From DAHUXD01 sp963805495 (lineage in GTDB: Bacteria; Acidobacteriota; Thermoanaerobaculia; UBA5066; Gp7-AA6), in contig CAWDUQ010000002.1 in the NCBI GenBank assembly GCA_963805495.1, forward strand, positions 620,001 to 684,000: DNA of 64,000 nt. Reading direction: 5' to 3'. This document shows positions 8,315 to 16,980 of this stretch, piece after piece. How positions within the stretch are numbered: the first letter of the stretch is position 1; the number at the start of each line of letters is the position of its first letter. The position numbers and the translations under genes were made by a program. The notes under the pieces are model-generated. The model was not told the DNA's origin. It ran no database searches and saw only the letters and a program-made list of their open reading frames with translations.

Positions 8315-10522
8315 ATGCGTAAGACGGTTTTCGGTGCCCTCGCGGTCCTTCTTCCCGGCTTGTGCCTCGCCCAGACCTCACCGTTCGTCGACGCGAAGAC
8401 CGAGAGGACTCTTCTGAACGAGCTTTCGGGCGATCTCGCCTTCGAAACCCTGCGCATCACGACCCAATGGCACAAGCCTTCGGGCTCCGAGGGGTTTTAC
8501 GCGGTCGCCCGCGAGGTCGAGAGCCGGGCGAAGGCGGCCGGCCTCCAGGACGTCCGCTGGATCGACCAGGTGGCGCAGGAGCCCAACTGGACCTGCCGGA
8601 GTGCCGAAGCCTGGCTCCTCGAGGGCCCGGCCGCGAGCGCCGTCGAGACCCGGATCGTCTCGTCCGCCGAAGTCGCGACGTCGGTCGCGGACAACTCGCG
8701 CCCCGCGTCCGTTACGGCCGAGCTCGTCGACGTCGGCGCGGGCGAGACGCCGGCCGACTACGCCGCCAAGGACGTGCGCGGGAAAATCGTCCTCGCCTAC
8801 GGCAGTGTCGGCCTCGTCACGGAGCAGGCCGTCTGGAAGCGCGGCGCCGCGGGAATCCTGTCCTGGGCCTCTTCCCGCCTGAACCCGCTGGCCGACTCCG
8901 CCGACCAGATCGGCTGGGTCTCGGTCCCGGATCAGGACGGGCCGAAAGGCGAGAAGACGACCTTCGCGGTCGTCGTCTCGCCACGGCAGGGAAAGGCCCT
9001 CGCGGACAAGATGCGCGGCGAGGAAGCCCGCCGCTGGGGAGCGGGCGAGGCGAAGGCGGCGCAGCCGATGCGCGTACGCGTCGCGATCGACTCGGTCGTC
9101 CTGCCCGAGCGCCGGACCGCGATGGTCGAAGCGCGCATCCGCGGGACCGACCCGCAGCTTCCCGAGATCGTCCTGACGGCGCACCTCCAGGAAGAGAAAT
9201 TCTCGGCCAACGACGACCAGTCGGGAGTCGCGAACGTGCTCGAAATCGGCCGGGCGCTGACGCGCCTGATCGCCGACGGCCGGCTTCCCCGCCCCCGCCG
9301 CGGGATCCGCTTCTGGTGGGCCGACGAGATCTACTCCGAGTACCGCTACTTCGCCGACCATCCCGGCGAGGAGACGAAACTCCTCGCCAACCTGAACCAG
9401 GACATGGTCGGTGCGAAGCAGTCCGACGGGCACCGCACCCAGTACATGGCGCGCACGCCGTGGTCGCGGCCGTCCTACCTCTCGGACGTTCAGCAGAGCA
9501 TCCTCGAGGCCGTGGTCGACGGAAACAACGCATACCTTCCGGCGTGGCAGGCGCAGACGCCGCCGCCCGGCTCGCCCTTCTCCAAACCCATCTTCTCGCG
9601 CCTCGGGACCCGGGAGCCCTACCGCGCAAAGGCCGTCCCCTACTTCGACTCGACCGACCACCTCGTCTTCAACGATCCGTGGGTCCGCGTTCCCGGCACA
9701 TCGCTCACCAACTGGCCGGACGAGTACATCCACTCCTCGTCCGACGACCTCTGGCAGGTCGACCCGACGCAGTTGAAGCGCAATGCATTCGTGGTCGCGG
9801 CGACCGCCTGGTGGCTCGCCAACGCCGACGCCCGGGACGTTCCGTTCCTCGCAGCCTTCGTGGCCGCGCGCGGCAGCGAGCGCCTGGCAGGCAACCTCGC
9901 GACGGCGCAGTCCTGGCTCCGCGACGGACGCGGGACCGACGACGAGCGACGCCGCGCGGCCGCGGACATGCTCGCCGTCGCGGCCGGGACCGAGGCGGCG
10001 GCCGTCGAGTCCGCCCGGTGGATCGGGCCCGATTCCGGGTCGGCCGTCGCGGCGAGCGTCGAGGCCGTCCGTTCGACGGGCAACGCGCTCGCCGCGAGAC
10101 TGCCGGCCCGCCCGGCCGCGGAAGACCCCGTGCTGACGCGCCTGGCCGGGAAGACGCCCCGGTTCGCGGTGACGACGCTCGACGCGTGGATGGCCCTCGA
10201 GAAACGCGCCGCCGAAAAACGAGCCGCCGACAGACGCGCGGAGCGCGAGCGCAAGGAAGCCGCCGAGGCCGCGCGACGCAACCCGAAGACGGGCGCGAGG
10301 GTCGCTCCCGCCGCACAGGACGAAGACGCTCCCAGGCTCTCGGCCCTGATGGGAACGGCCGCCATGAGCTGGATCGACGGGAAGACCAACGCCGCGGAGA
10401 TCGCGCGGCGCGTCTGCGCCGAGGCGCTCTCGGCCGGCTGGTGGTACTACGGCGAGGCCACGCCGGCCATGGTCGAACGGTACCTGCAGCAGCAGGTGAC
10501 GGACGGCTTGATCGCCTGGTAG
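8315..10522 (+). CDS. Exported M28-family zinc peptidase with charged C-terminal extension
   Basis: 735 residues with a signal peptide ending near CLAQT. The N-terminal part is the M28/PA-domain arrangement, with VRGKIVLAYGS marking the PA insert. The peptidase core shows LTAHLQEE (zinc His), NDDQSGVAN (bridging Asp), WWADEIYSEY (catalytic Glu region), NLNQDMVG (Asp ligand) and IHSSSDD (final His). M28 enzymes are aminopeptidases or carboxypeptidases acting on peptides outside the cytoplasm. After the core comes a roughly 200-residue C-terminal region containing a highly charged Arg/Lys/Glu/Ala helix (around KRAADRRAERERKEAAE), unusual for the family. The ATG at 8315 has a GGAG-type site about 10 bases upstream. 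Confidence 0.88.
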   Translation: MRKTVFGALAVLLPGLCLAQTSPFVDAKTERTLLNELSGDLAFETLRITTQWHKPSGSEGFYAVAREVESRAKAAGLQDVRWIDQVAQEPNWTCRSAEAWLLEGPAASAVETRIVSSAEVATSVADNSRPASVTAELVDVGAGETPADYAAKDVRGKIVLAYGSVGLVTEQAVWKRGAAGILSWASSRLNPLADSADQIGWVSVPDQDGPKGEKTTFAVVVSPRQGKALADKMRGEEARRWGAGEAKAAQPMRVRVAIDSVVLPERRTAMVEARIRGTDPQLPEIVLTAHLQEEKFSANDDQSGVANVLEIGRALTRLIADGRLPRPRRGIRFWWADEIYSEYRYFADHPGEETKLLANLNQDMVGAKQSDGHRTQYMARTPWSRPSYLSDVQQSILEAVVDGNNAYLPAWQAQTPPPGSPFSKPIFSRLGTREPYRAKAVPYFDSTDHLVFNDPWVRVPGTSLTNWPDEYIHSSSDDLWQVDPTQLKRNAFVVAATAWWLANADARDVPFLAAFVAARGSERLAGNLATAQSWLRDGRGTDDERRRAAADMLAVAAGTEAAAVESARWIGPDSGSAVAASVEAVRSTGNALAARLPARPAAEDPVLTRLAGKTPRFAVTTLDAWMALEKRAAEKRAADRRAERERKEAAEAARRNPKTGARVAPAAQDEDAPRLSALMGTAAMSWIDGKTNAAEIARRVCAEALSAGWWYYGEATPAMVERYLQQQVTDGLIAW

Positions 10523-10550
10523 GCCGGGCCTCGACGCGGGCCGCCGACCC

Positions 10551-11504
10551 GTGAAACCATCCGTCCGCATGGCCGGCAAGCGTCGGAAGAAGGCGGCATC
10601 GAAGTCCCGCGGCCTCGAGGCCCGCGAGGCGGCGCAGGGAACGCCGCCTTCCGCCGCGGCGGCGCTCGCCGACGCTGTCCGGGAGGACGGGGGAACGGCC
10701 CTCTCGCTTTACCGCGATCCGCTCGGGGGGCACTGGCAGCTTCTCGCCTCCCTGCCCATCGAAAAGGTCGAGCCGACCGCGTTCCAGCGGGACCTGTCGG
10801 AGTCGCACGTCAAGCGCCTCACGGGAGTGATCGACGCCCTCGGACGATTCCTCGATCCGATCATCGCCGTGCGTGGCGCCGACGGGACCTACCGCACGCC
10901 CAACGGGCATCACCGCCTGGCGGCCCTCCGCAACCTCGGCGCCCGTTCCATCACGGCGCTCGTCCTGCCCGAACCCGAGATCGCCTACAAGATCCTGGCC
11001 TTGAACACCGAGAAGGCCCACAACCTCCGCGAGAAATCGCTCGAGGTCATCCGCATGGCGCGCGACCTCGCCGCCGGCGACCTCGCCGAGAAGGACTTCG
11101 CACTCGAGTTCGAGGAGGCCGCGTTCCTGACCCTCGGCCTCTGCTACGAGAAGAACGGCCGCTTCGCCGGCGGCGCATACCATCCCGTCCTCAAACGGAT
11201 CGACACATTCCTGTCGAGGCCGCTGGCGAAGGCCCTCGAGGTGCGCTCCGAGCGCGCGGCCCGCCTCCTCGAGCTCGAAGAGGCGGTGGCGGCGGCCATG
11301 CAGGCATTGAAGGCCAAGGGCTTCGACAGCCCGTACCTCCGGACCTTCGTCGTCGCGCGCATCAACCCCCTCCGCTTCCAGCGCGGCGCCAAAGCCGACT
11401 TCGACGAGACGCTCGACAAGATGCTGGCCTCGGCCGGAAAGTTCAAGGCGGACTCCGTCAAGCCCGAGCAGCTCGCCCGGGCCGGCGGCGCCGCAGAGGA
11501 GTGA
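10551..11504 (+). CDS. ParB/Srx-like domain protein
   Basis: 317 residues if started at GTG 10551; an ATG 18 bases later (10569) is equally possible and neither has a strong ribosome site. A basic, probably disordered N-terminus (MAGKRRKKAASKS) is followed at about 60-170 by a ParB-type N-terminal nuclease/CTPase fold: LPIEKVEPTAFQR, then RFLDPIIAVR and PNGHHRLAALR, in the place of the ParB GERR box. The helical C-terminal half lacks an obvious helix-turn-helix. It is not the chromosome-partition ParB, which would sit with parA. The stop lies 2 bases before the next gene, at the head of the lysine-degradation run; the link in function is unclear. Confidence 0.7.
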   Translation: MKPSVRMAGKRRKKAASKSRGLEAREAAQGTPPSAAAALADAVREDGGTALSLYRDPLGGHWQLLASLPIEKVEPTAFQRDLSESHVKRLTGVIDALGRFLDPIIAVRGADGTYRTPNGHHRLAALRNLGARSITALVLPEPEIAYKILALNTEKAHNLREKSLEVIRMARDLAAGDLAEKDFALEFEEAAFLTLGLCYEKNGRFAGGAYHPVLKRIDTFLSRPLAKALEVRSERAARLLELEEAVAAAMQALKAKGFDSPYLRTFVVARINPLRFQRGAKADFDETLDKMLASAGKFKADSVKPEQLARAGGAAEE

Positions 11505-11506
11505 TC

Positions 11507-12301
11507 ATGCGTCGTGCCATCACGCTCGCTGCCGTCCTGGCCCTCGCCGGAGCCGCGGCCGTCGGCGCGCCGAAGCCGCCCGACCTCGCAACGGCGAAGG
11601 TCATCGACCTGACGCATCCCTTCGACGAGAAGACGATCTACTGGCCGACGTCGCCCTCGGCCTTCGAGCTCAAGGCGCTCGCCGACGGAAAGACGCCCGG
11701 CGGCTGGTTCTACCGGTCCAATACGTTTTGCACGCCCGAGCACGGCGGGACGCACCTGGACGCGCCCAGCCATTTCGCCGAAGCCGGGCAGACCGCCGAC
11801 CGGATACCCGTCCGGCGAATGATCGCCCCGGCGGCCGTGATCGACGTCCGCGCGGCGGCGGCGAAGAACCCCGACTATCGCCTGAGCCTCGAGGACGTGG
11901 AAACCTGGGAAAAAGCCCATGGCCCGGTCCCCGCGGGCGCGATCGTCCTCCTCCGGACCGGCTGGAGCGCCCGCTGGCCGGATCGCAAGGCCTACCTCGG
12001 CGACGACACTCCGGGCGACGCCTCGAACCTGCACTTTCCGTCCTACGGCGAGCAGGCGGCCCGGTATCTCGTGACCGGGCGCAGGGTGGCAGCGATCGGC
12101 GTCGATACGGCCTCGATCGACTACGGCGCGTCCAAAGACTTCGTCGTCCACGTGATCGCCAACGGCGCCGATGTCTTCGGGCTCGAGAACGTCGCCCACC
12201 TCGAGGAGCTTCCGGAATGGGGCGCCTGGGTCATCGCCCTTCCGATGAAGATCGCCGGCGGCTCGGGCGGCCCGCTCCGGATCGTCGGCCTCGTGCCGTG
12301 A
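11507..12301 (+). CDS. Exported cyclase-family (kynurenine formamidase-like) hydrolase
   Basis: 264 residues. The ATG at 11507 follows GCAGAGGAG at good spacing and begins a signal peptide (RRAITLAAVLALAGAAAVGA). The family signature HGGTHLDAPSHF (HxGTHxDxPxHF) gives the metal ligands of PF04199 hydrolases, and VIDLTHPFDEKTIYWP is the typical N-terminal strand. Family members hydrolyse amides or isatin-like rings using zinc or manganese. The signal peptide places it outside the cytoplasm, unlike classical KynB. No other tryptophan-catabolism genes are near, so kynurenine is not a safe substrate guess. It lies between the ParB-like gene and kdd with short gaps. Confidence 0.85.
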   Translation: MRRAITLAAVLALAGAAAVGAPKPPDLATAKVIDLTHPFDEKTIYWPTSPSAFELKALADGKTPGGWFYRSNTFCTPEHGGTHLDAPSHFAEAGQTADRIPVRRMIAPAAVIDVRAAAAKNPDYRLSLEDVETWEKAHGPVPAGAIVLLRTGWSARWPDRKAYLGDDTPGDASNLHFPSYGEQAARYLVTGRRVAAIGVDTASIDYGASKDFVVHVIANGADVFGLENVAHLEELPEWGAWVIALPMKIAGGSGGPLRIVGLVP

Positions 12302-12311
12302 CGCCCGCCCG

Positions 12312-13358
12312 ATGACGGCGCCCCACCCCTTCGGCCTTCATCGCTCGCTCGATCCTCCGGGCGTCCTGCCGCAGCTGGCCCGCCGGCTCGACGCGACGCC
12401 GCGTGCGCTCGAGAACGAAATCTCCGTCTCGGTCCGCGCCCTCTCGATCGACTCCGCATCGTTCCGGCAGCTGCGGGAGACCGAAGAATCGACGGGCGAG
12501 GCGGTCCGGGACCAGATCGACCGGATCGTGCGCGAGCGGGGCAAGATGCAGAACCCCGTGACGGGATCGGGCGGCATGCTGCTCGGCGAGGTCGCCGCCG
12601 TGGGACCCCTTCACCCCGCCGCAGGGAACCTTCTCCCGGGCACTCCGATCGCGACGCTCGTCTCCCTGACGCTGACGCCGCTCGCCCTCGATTCGATCGG
12701 CGCCGTGCACCTGGCGACCGAGCGCGTCGAGGTCCGCGGCACGGCCATCCTTTTCGCGCGGACGCTGTTCGCGCGGCTCCCCCACGATTTCCCCGAAGGG
12801 GTTGCGCTGGCCGCCTTCGACGTCGCGGGCGCGCCAGCCGCGGTCCGGCGCGATGCGAAGCCCGGCCAGACGGTCCTCGTCATCGGCACCGGCAAGGCGG
12901 GCCTCCTGTGCCTCGCCGCCGCACGCGAGGCCGTCGGAGACGGCGGGCGAGTCCTCGCGGTCGAGCCGGTCCGGGCCGCGGCCGAACGCGCACGGGCCCT
13001 CGGCTTCGCGGACGAAGTCTTCTCGGTCGACGCCCGCGACCCCGAGGCCATGCTCGCGGCGATCGAGACGGCGACATCGGGCGGGCTGGCGGACATCGTC
13101 GTCAACGTGGCCAACGCCTCGGGGACGGAGGCCGCGAGCGTTCTCTGCGCCCGGGACGACGGGGCCGTCGTTTTCTTCGGGATGGCGACGTCCTTCTCGG
13201 CCGCAGCGCTCGGCGCGGAGGGTCTCGCCAAGCCCACGCGGCTCTGGATCGGCAACGGTTTCGTTCCCGGCCACGACGGCCTCGTCCTCGACCTCCTCCG
13301 CCGCCATCCCGCGCTCGCCCGGGCCTTCTCGGACCTCGCGGGAAGACCGGGCGCGTGA
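12312..13358 (+). CDS. kdd: L-erythro-3,5-diaminohexanoate dehydrogenase
   Basis: 348 residues, close to characterised Kdd. It oxidatively deaminates L-erythro-3,5-diaminohexanoate to 5-amino-3-oxohexanoate with NAD(P), the third step of anaerobic lysine fermentation. The N-terminal region (PFGLHRSLDPPGVLPQLARRLD, written here in two parts: PFGLHRSLDP and PGVLPQLARRLD) and MQNPVTGSGGMLLG are characteristic. The dinucleotide-binding fold shows VLVIGTGKAGLLC at 188-200. Assignment is reinforced by its neighbours kamD, kamE, kal and kce, which catalyse the steps before and after. It starts 10 bases after the cyclase gene and its stop overlaps the next gene (GTGA). Confidence 0.93.
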   Translation: MTAPHPFGLHRSLDPPGVLPQLARRLDATPRALENEISVSVRALSIDSASFRQLRETEESTGEAVRDQIDRIVRERGKMQNPVTGSGGMLLGEVAAVGPLHPAAGNLLPGTPIATLVSLTLTPLALDSIGAVHLATERVEVRGTAILFARTLFARLPHDFPEGVALAAFDVAGAPAAVRRDAKPGQTVLVIGTGKAGLLCLAAAREAVGDGGRVLAVEPVRAAAERARALGFADEVFSVDARDPEAMLAAIETATSGGLADIVVNVANASGTEAASVLCARDDGAVVFFGMATSFSAAALGAEGLAKPTRLWIGNGFVPGHDGLVLDLLRRHPALARAFSDLAGRPGA

Positions 13359-14260
13359 GCGCCGCGGCGCAGGGACTGGCCTCGCTCCTGCGCGAGTCGC
13401 ACGCCCGCCGGATCGCATTCCTCGGACTCGCGAAGAACGCGGGCAAGACGACCGCACTCACGTCGGTCCTCGCCGAGCTCCACCGCGCCGGCGTTCCCGC
13501 GGCCGCGACGTCGGCAGGGCGGGACGGCGAAGAGTTCGACGCGATCACCGGCGAGCCCAAGCCTCGTTTCCGCGTCTTTCCGGGGCAGCTCGTCGCGTCG
13601 GCCCGGGCGACGTTCGCCGCCGCCACGTTTTCCCTCGAGGAGATCGCGACCCTTCCGTTCACGACCCGGTTCGGGCCGGTGGAAGTCCGTCGGGCCGACG
13701 GCGAGGGCGAGCTCGAGGTCATCGGCCCGTCCACGGCCTCGGAGCTCGGCCGCACCGCCGCCGAGCTCGAGGCCGCGGGTGCGGCGATCGTTCTCCTCGA
13801 CGGCGCGGTCGGCCGCCGGGCCTTCGCGGCCGGGCGGATCTGCGACGGCATCGTCCTGTCCGTCGGCATGTCGGCGGGCGACACGCTTCCTGCGGTTCTC
13901 GCCGCGGCGAGGTTCGCCGGAGAGCTGCTCGGACTCGGCCTTCCTGAGCCCGGCGCGCGGGTCCGGGAGCTTTCCGGCGCGATCACCGAGCTTTCCCTGG
14001 GCGAGGACCCGCCGGCGCCCGGAGACACGCTCGTCGGCGAGGACTTCACCTCCTACTTCCTTTCGCCCGCGTTTCGACGCCGACTGACGGAAGACGGCGT
14101 TGCTCTTGCGGTCCGCCGCCCGGCGCGCCTGCTGGCCGTGACGGTCAACCCGACGGCGCCGGCGCGGCCGCCCATCGCCGCCGCGAGGCTCCTCGAGGCC
14201 GTCGTCCGCGAAATCCCCGGGCCGCCGATCTTCGACCTCGTCGCTGACCTCCGGTCATAG
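13355..14260 (+). CDS. P-loop protein of the lysine-fermentation cluster (KamB-like)
   Basis: 301 residues from a GTG overlapping the kdd stop. A Walker A loop is visible as GLAKNAGKTT at residues 24-33, and LLDGAVGRRAF around 145 is a Walker-B-like segment. A gene for a P-loop protein of unknown function commonly lies between kdd and kamD in lysine-fermentation clusters (the kamB/kamC positions), which is the basis for the call; that is recall and position, not a demonstrated orthology. A plausible role is as a nucleotide-dependent helper for the B12 enzyme KamDE, by analogy with reactivating factors of other adenosylcobalamin mutases, but nothing in the sequence proves it. A C-terminal DUF-like region has no recognisable motif. 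Confidence 0.65.
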   Translation: MSAAAQGLASLLRESHARRIAFLGLAKNAGKTTALTSVLAELHRAGVPAAATSAGRDGEEFDAITGEPKPRFRVFPGQLVASARATFAAATFSLEEIATLPFTTRFGPVEVRRADGEGELEVIGPSTASELGRTAAELEAAGAAIVLLDGAVGRRAFAAGRICDGIVLSVGMSAGDTLPAVLAAARFAGELLGLGLPEPGARVRELSGAITELSLGEDPPAPGDTLVGEDFTSYFLSPAFRRRLTEDGVALAVRRPARLLAVTVNPTAPARPPIAAARLLEAVVREIPGPPIFDLVADLRS

Positions 14261-14266
14261 AATCGG

Positions 14267-14287
14267 GGCGGCTATACTTTCGCCGCC
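14267..14287 (+). promoter_or_regulatory. Possible -10 box within a small hairpin just before kamD
   Basis: GGCGGC (14267-14272) and GCCGCC (14282-14287) could pair around the loop TATACTTTC, which contains TATACT, close to a -10 consensus. The hairpin ends one base before the kamD ATG. It could be an internal promoter giving a near-leaderless transcript, or a hairpin masking the start. No clear -35 is seen, so this is weak. Confidence 0.25.
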
Positions 14288-14288
14288 G

Positions 14289-15848
14289 ATGGCCTCGAAA
14301 CTGGGCCTCTCCCCCGAGACGATCGAGAGCTGCCGGCGCCTCGCGCGGCAAGTCGCCGACGGCGTGCGCCTCGAGACCGAGCCCTACACGACCGTTTCGA
14401 CCGAGCGGACGGTCCTGCGCCTGCTGGGGGTCGACGGCGTCGACGCCGAAGAGGTTCCGGTCCCCAATCGCGTCGTCGAGGCGCTCCACGCGAGCGGCAA
14501 GCTCGGCCGCGGAGCGGCGGTCTGGATGGGAAGCGCGCTCGCCTCGGGCGCGACCAGCGTCGAAGAAGCGGCAGCCCGGCTATCGGAACCCCGCCGGGCC
14601 TCGGCCCAGGCGGAGCACCCGCGCTGGCGCGAGGCCGTGGCCCCCCATGTCGCATCGACGTTGGCCCGGGTGCGCGCCCACCGCGCCGAGCGCGAGCGGC
14701 GCCAGGCGAGCCACCCCCCGGAAGAGCTTCCCCTCCTCTACGCGATCGTCGCGACCGGCAACATCCATGAAGACGTCGTCCAGGCCGAGGCCGCGGCGCG
14801 GGCCGGCGCACAGTGCATCGCCGTCATCCGCTCGACCGCGCAGTCGCTCCTCGACCACGTTCCCTACGGAGCGACGACCTCCGGCTTCGGCGGGACCTAT
14901 GCCACGCAGGAGAACTTCCGGCTCATGCGGGCGGCGCTCGACGCCCTCGAGCCCGGGCTCGGGCGCTACGTGCGCCTGGTCAACTACTGCTCCGGCCTCT
15001 GCATGCCGGAGATCGCGGCGATGGGCGCCCTCGAGCGGCTCGACATGATGCTGAACGACGCCCTGTACGGGATCATCTTTCGCGACATCAATCCCCTGCG
15101 GACCCTGATCGACCAGAACTTCTCGCGCCGCATCAACGGGGTCGCGGGGGTCGTGATCAACACGGGCGAGGACAACTACCTGACGACGTCCGACGCGGTC
15201 GAGCAGGCACCGGCCGTCCTGGCGTCCCAGTTCATCAACGAACGGCTGGCCCGGGACGCCGGCCTCGAAAACTGGCAGATCGGGCTCGGCCACGCCTTCG
15301 AGATCGACCCGGCCCTCGAAGACGGCCTGCTCTACGAGATCGCGCAGGCCGAGGCGGCACGCGAGATCTTCCCGGATGCGCCGCTCAAGTACATGCCGCC
15401 GACCAAGCACATGACCGGGAACATCTTCCGCGGCTACCAGCAGAACACGCTCTTCGCCCTGACGTCGGTCGCCACGGGACAGTCGATTCACCTGCTCGGA
15501 ATGCTGACCGAGGCGCTCCACACACCGTTCCTCCACGACCGGTGGCTCGCGATCCAGCAGATGAAGATGATCCGCTCGAATGCGCGCCACCTGCGCGACG
15601 AGCTGCGCTTCGATCCCGAGGGCCGCATCGTTGGCCGGGCCCGAGCCGTCCTCGCCGGGGCGGAGGCGATTCTCTCGGACGTCGCCCACCGGGGCCTCTT
15701 CGGGGCGCTCGCCGAGGGCGTCTTCGCGGACACCCGCCGGCGCCGCGACGGCGGCCGGGGGTACGACGGTGTGCTCCGCAAGGACGCCGGCTACGCGAAC
15801 CCCTTCATGGAGGCCTGGACATCGGCCCCGGTCGGAGCGGGGGCGTGA
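14289..15848 (+). CDS. kamD: Beta-lysine / D-lysine 5,6-aminomutase, alpha subunit
   Basis: 519 residues, the usual KamD size. It is the large TIM-barrel subunit of the adenosylcobalamin- and PLP-dependent aminomutase that moves the terminal amino group of beta-lysine from C6 to C5. Diagnostic stretches include LPLLYAIVATGNIHEDVVQ, IRSTAQSLLDHVPYG, GFGGTYATQENF, VNYCSGLCMPEIA, FRDINPLRTLIDQNFSR and YMPPTKHMTGNIFRG. The ATG at 14289 begins the conserved KLGLSPETIE start. The gene directly precedes kamE with a 4-base overlap, as expected for a heteromeric enzyme whose subunits are needed in equal amounts. Confidence 0.96.
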   Translation: MASKLGLSPETIESCRRLARQVADGVRLETEPYTTVSTERTVLRLLGVDGVDAEEVPVPNRVVEALHASGKLGRGAAVWMGSALASGATSVEEAAARLSEPRRASAQAEHPRWREAVAPHVASTLARVRAHRAERERRQASHPPEELPLLYAIVATGNIHEDVVQAEAAARAGAQCIAVIRSTAQSLLDHVPYGATTSGFGGTYATQENFRLMRAALDALEPGLGRYVRLVNYCSGLCMPEIAAMGALERLDMMLNDALYGIIFRDINPLRTLIDQNFSRRINGVAGVVINTGEDNYLTTSDAVEQAPAVLASQFINERLARDAGLENWQIGLGHAFEIDPALEDGLLYEIAQAEAAREIFPDAPLKYMPPTKHMTGNIFRGYQQNTLFALTSVATGQSIHLLGMLTEALHTPFLHDRWLAIQQMKMIRSNARHLRDELRFDPEGRIVGRARAVLAGAEAILSDVAHRGLFGALAEGVFADTRRRRDGGRGYDGVLRKDAGYANPFMEAWTSAPVGAGA

Positions 15849-16600
15849 GCGGCCCGAGGCTGGTCCGGCCCTATGGCGACAAGAAGGGCGACGGCGCCGT
15901 GCAGGTCTCGTTCACTCTCCCCATCCCACGTTCGGCCGTCGCGACGGAGGCTGCGAAGCGCTACGTGGCGCAGATGGGACTGCGGGAGCCTTACGTCACG
16001 CTCGCCGAAGCGATCGCCCCCGGCTTCACCTACTTCGTCGTCTACGGGCGGTCGACGCACGACGTCGACGTCTCCTCGATCACTGCCGACGAGGCGCCCG
16101 CGGCCGCGCTCTCCCGCGAGGAAATCGACGCCGCGATCGCGCGCCGCTTCGACCGCCGGCTCGTCGTGCTCGGCTGCGCCCTCGAGTCGGACGCCCACAC
16201 CGTGGGCCTCGACGCCATCTTCAACATGAAGGGCTTCGCGGGCGACTACGGCCTCGAGCGCTACCACGGTTTCGACGCCCGCAACCTCGGCGCCCAGGTC
16301 CCGGTCGCCGAGCTCGCCCGAGCGATCCGCGAGACGAAGGCGGACGCGGTTCTCGTCTCGGCAACCGTGACGCAGAACGACATCCACGTCCGCCACATGA
16401 CCGACCTCGTCGACATGCTCGAGGCCGAGCGCCTGCGCGACCGGGTCGTCCTCGTCGCCGGCGGGGCGCGGATCGACCATGCGCTGGCCAAGGAGCTCGG
16501 CTACGATGCCGGCTTCGGCCCCGGCACGACCGCCTCCCGGGTGGCAGCCTTCCTTCTCGAGGAGATTTCCCGGCGGCGGCCCGCGGGGGCGGGCGCGTGA
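15845..16600 (+). CDS. kamE: Beta-lysine / D-lysine 5,6-aminomutase, beta subunit (B12-binding)
   Basis: 251 residues from a GTG overlapping the kamD stop. The cobalamin-binding Rossmann domain carries the base-off DxHxxG motif as ESDAHTVG (Asp 116, His 118, Gly 121). The nearby NMKGFAG contains Lys 129, which matches the lysine that ties PLP to the B12 domain in the resting enzyme. The N-terminal dimerisation region (VRPYGDKKGDGAVQVSFTLP) is typical of KamE. The C-terminal half completes the B12 fold with VLVSATVTQND and a late VLVAGGARID. All residues needed for cofactor binding seem intact. Confidence 0.96.
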   Translation: MSGPRLVRPYGDKKGDGAVQVSFTLPIPRSAVATEAAKRYVAQMGLREPYVTLAEAIAPGFTYFVVYGRSTHDVDVSSITADEAPAAALSREEIDAAIARRFDRRLVVLGCALESDAHTVGLDAIFNMKGFAGDYGLERYHGFDARNLGAQVPVAELARAIRETKADAVLVSATVTQNDIHVRHMTDLVDMLEAERLRDRVVLVAGGARIDHALAKELGYDAGFGPGTTASRVAAFLLEEISRRRPAGAGA

Positions 16601-16980
16601 GCGAGAAGGTCCTCCTGCGCCTCCGGGTCGGAGCCGAGCAGGCCCACTACGGCGGCGGGCTCGTCGACGGGGCCTTCGTCCTGAAGCTCTTCGGCGACGC
16701 CGCGACCGAGCTCCTCGTGCGGCACGACGGCGACGAGGGTCTCTTTCGGGCCTATGCGTCGGTGGACTTCCTCGCCCCGGTCCGCGGCGGCGACTACCTC
16801 GAAGTCGAGGCCGAGATCACGGCCGTCGGCAAGACGTCCCGCCAGATGCGGTTCGAAGCCCGGAAGGTCATCGCCGCGGCCGAGGGTTCGGCCGCTCGCG
16901 TTCTCGATCCGCCCGAGGTGGTCGCGCGCGCGACCGGGACGTGCGTCGTTGCGCTCGAGAAGCAACGGGGCGGGCGGTGA
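16597..16980 (+). CDS. kal: 3-aminobutyryl-CoA ammonia-lyase
   Basis: 127 residues, GTG start overlapping kamE. It removes ammonia from L-3-aminobutyryl-CoA to give crotonyl-CoA, the last specific step of lysine fermentation. The sequence is a single hot-dog domain. AHYGGGLVDGAFVLKLFGDA, then LVRHDGDEGLFRAY and VDFLAPVRGGDYLEVEAEI match the small hot-dog lyases of this pathway rather than thioesterases. Position between kamE and kce supports the call. It is the usual length (about 125-130 residues). Confidence 0.9.
   Translation: MSEKVLLRLRVGAEQAHYGGGLVDGAFVLKLFGDAATELLVRHDGDEGLFRAYASVDFLAPVRGGDYLEVEAEITAVGKTSRQMRFEARKVIAAAEGSAARVLDPPEVVARATGTCVVALEKQRGGR

Noticed and set aside
10551..11504. 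Chromosome-partition parB with parS sites
   Set aside because: No parA neighbour, no inverted TGTTTCACGTGAAACA-like site and no clear helix-turn-helix; only the ParB/Srx-type domain is supported.
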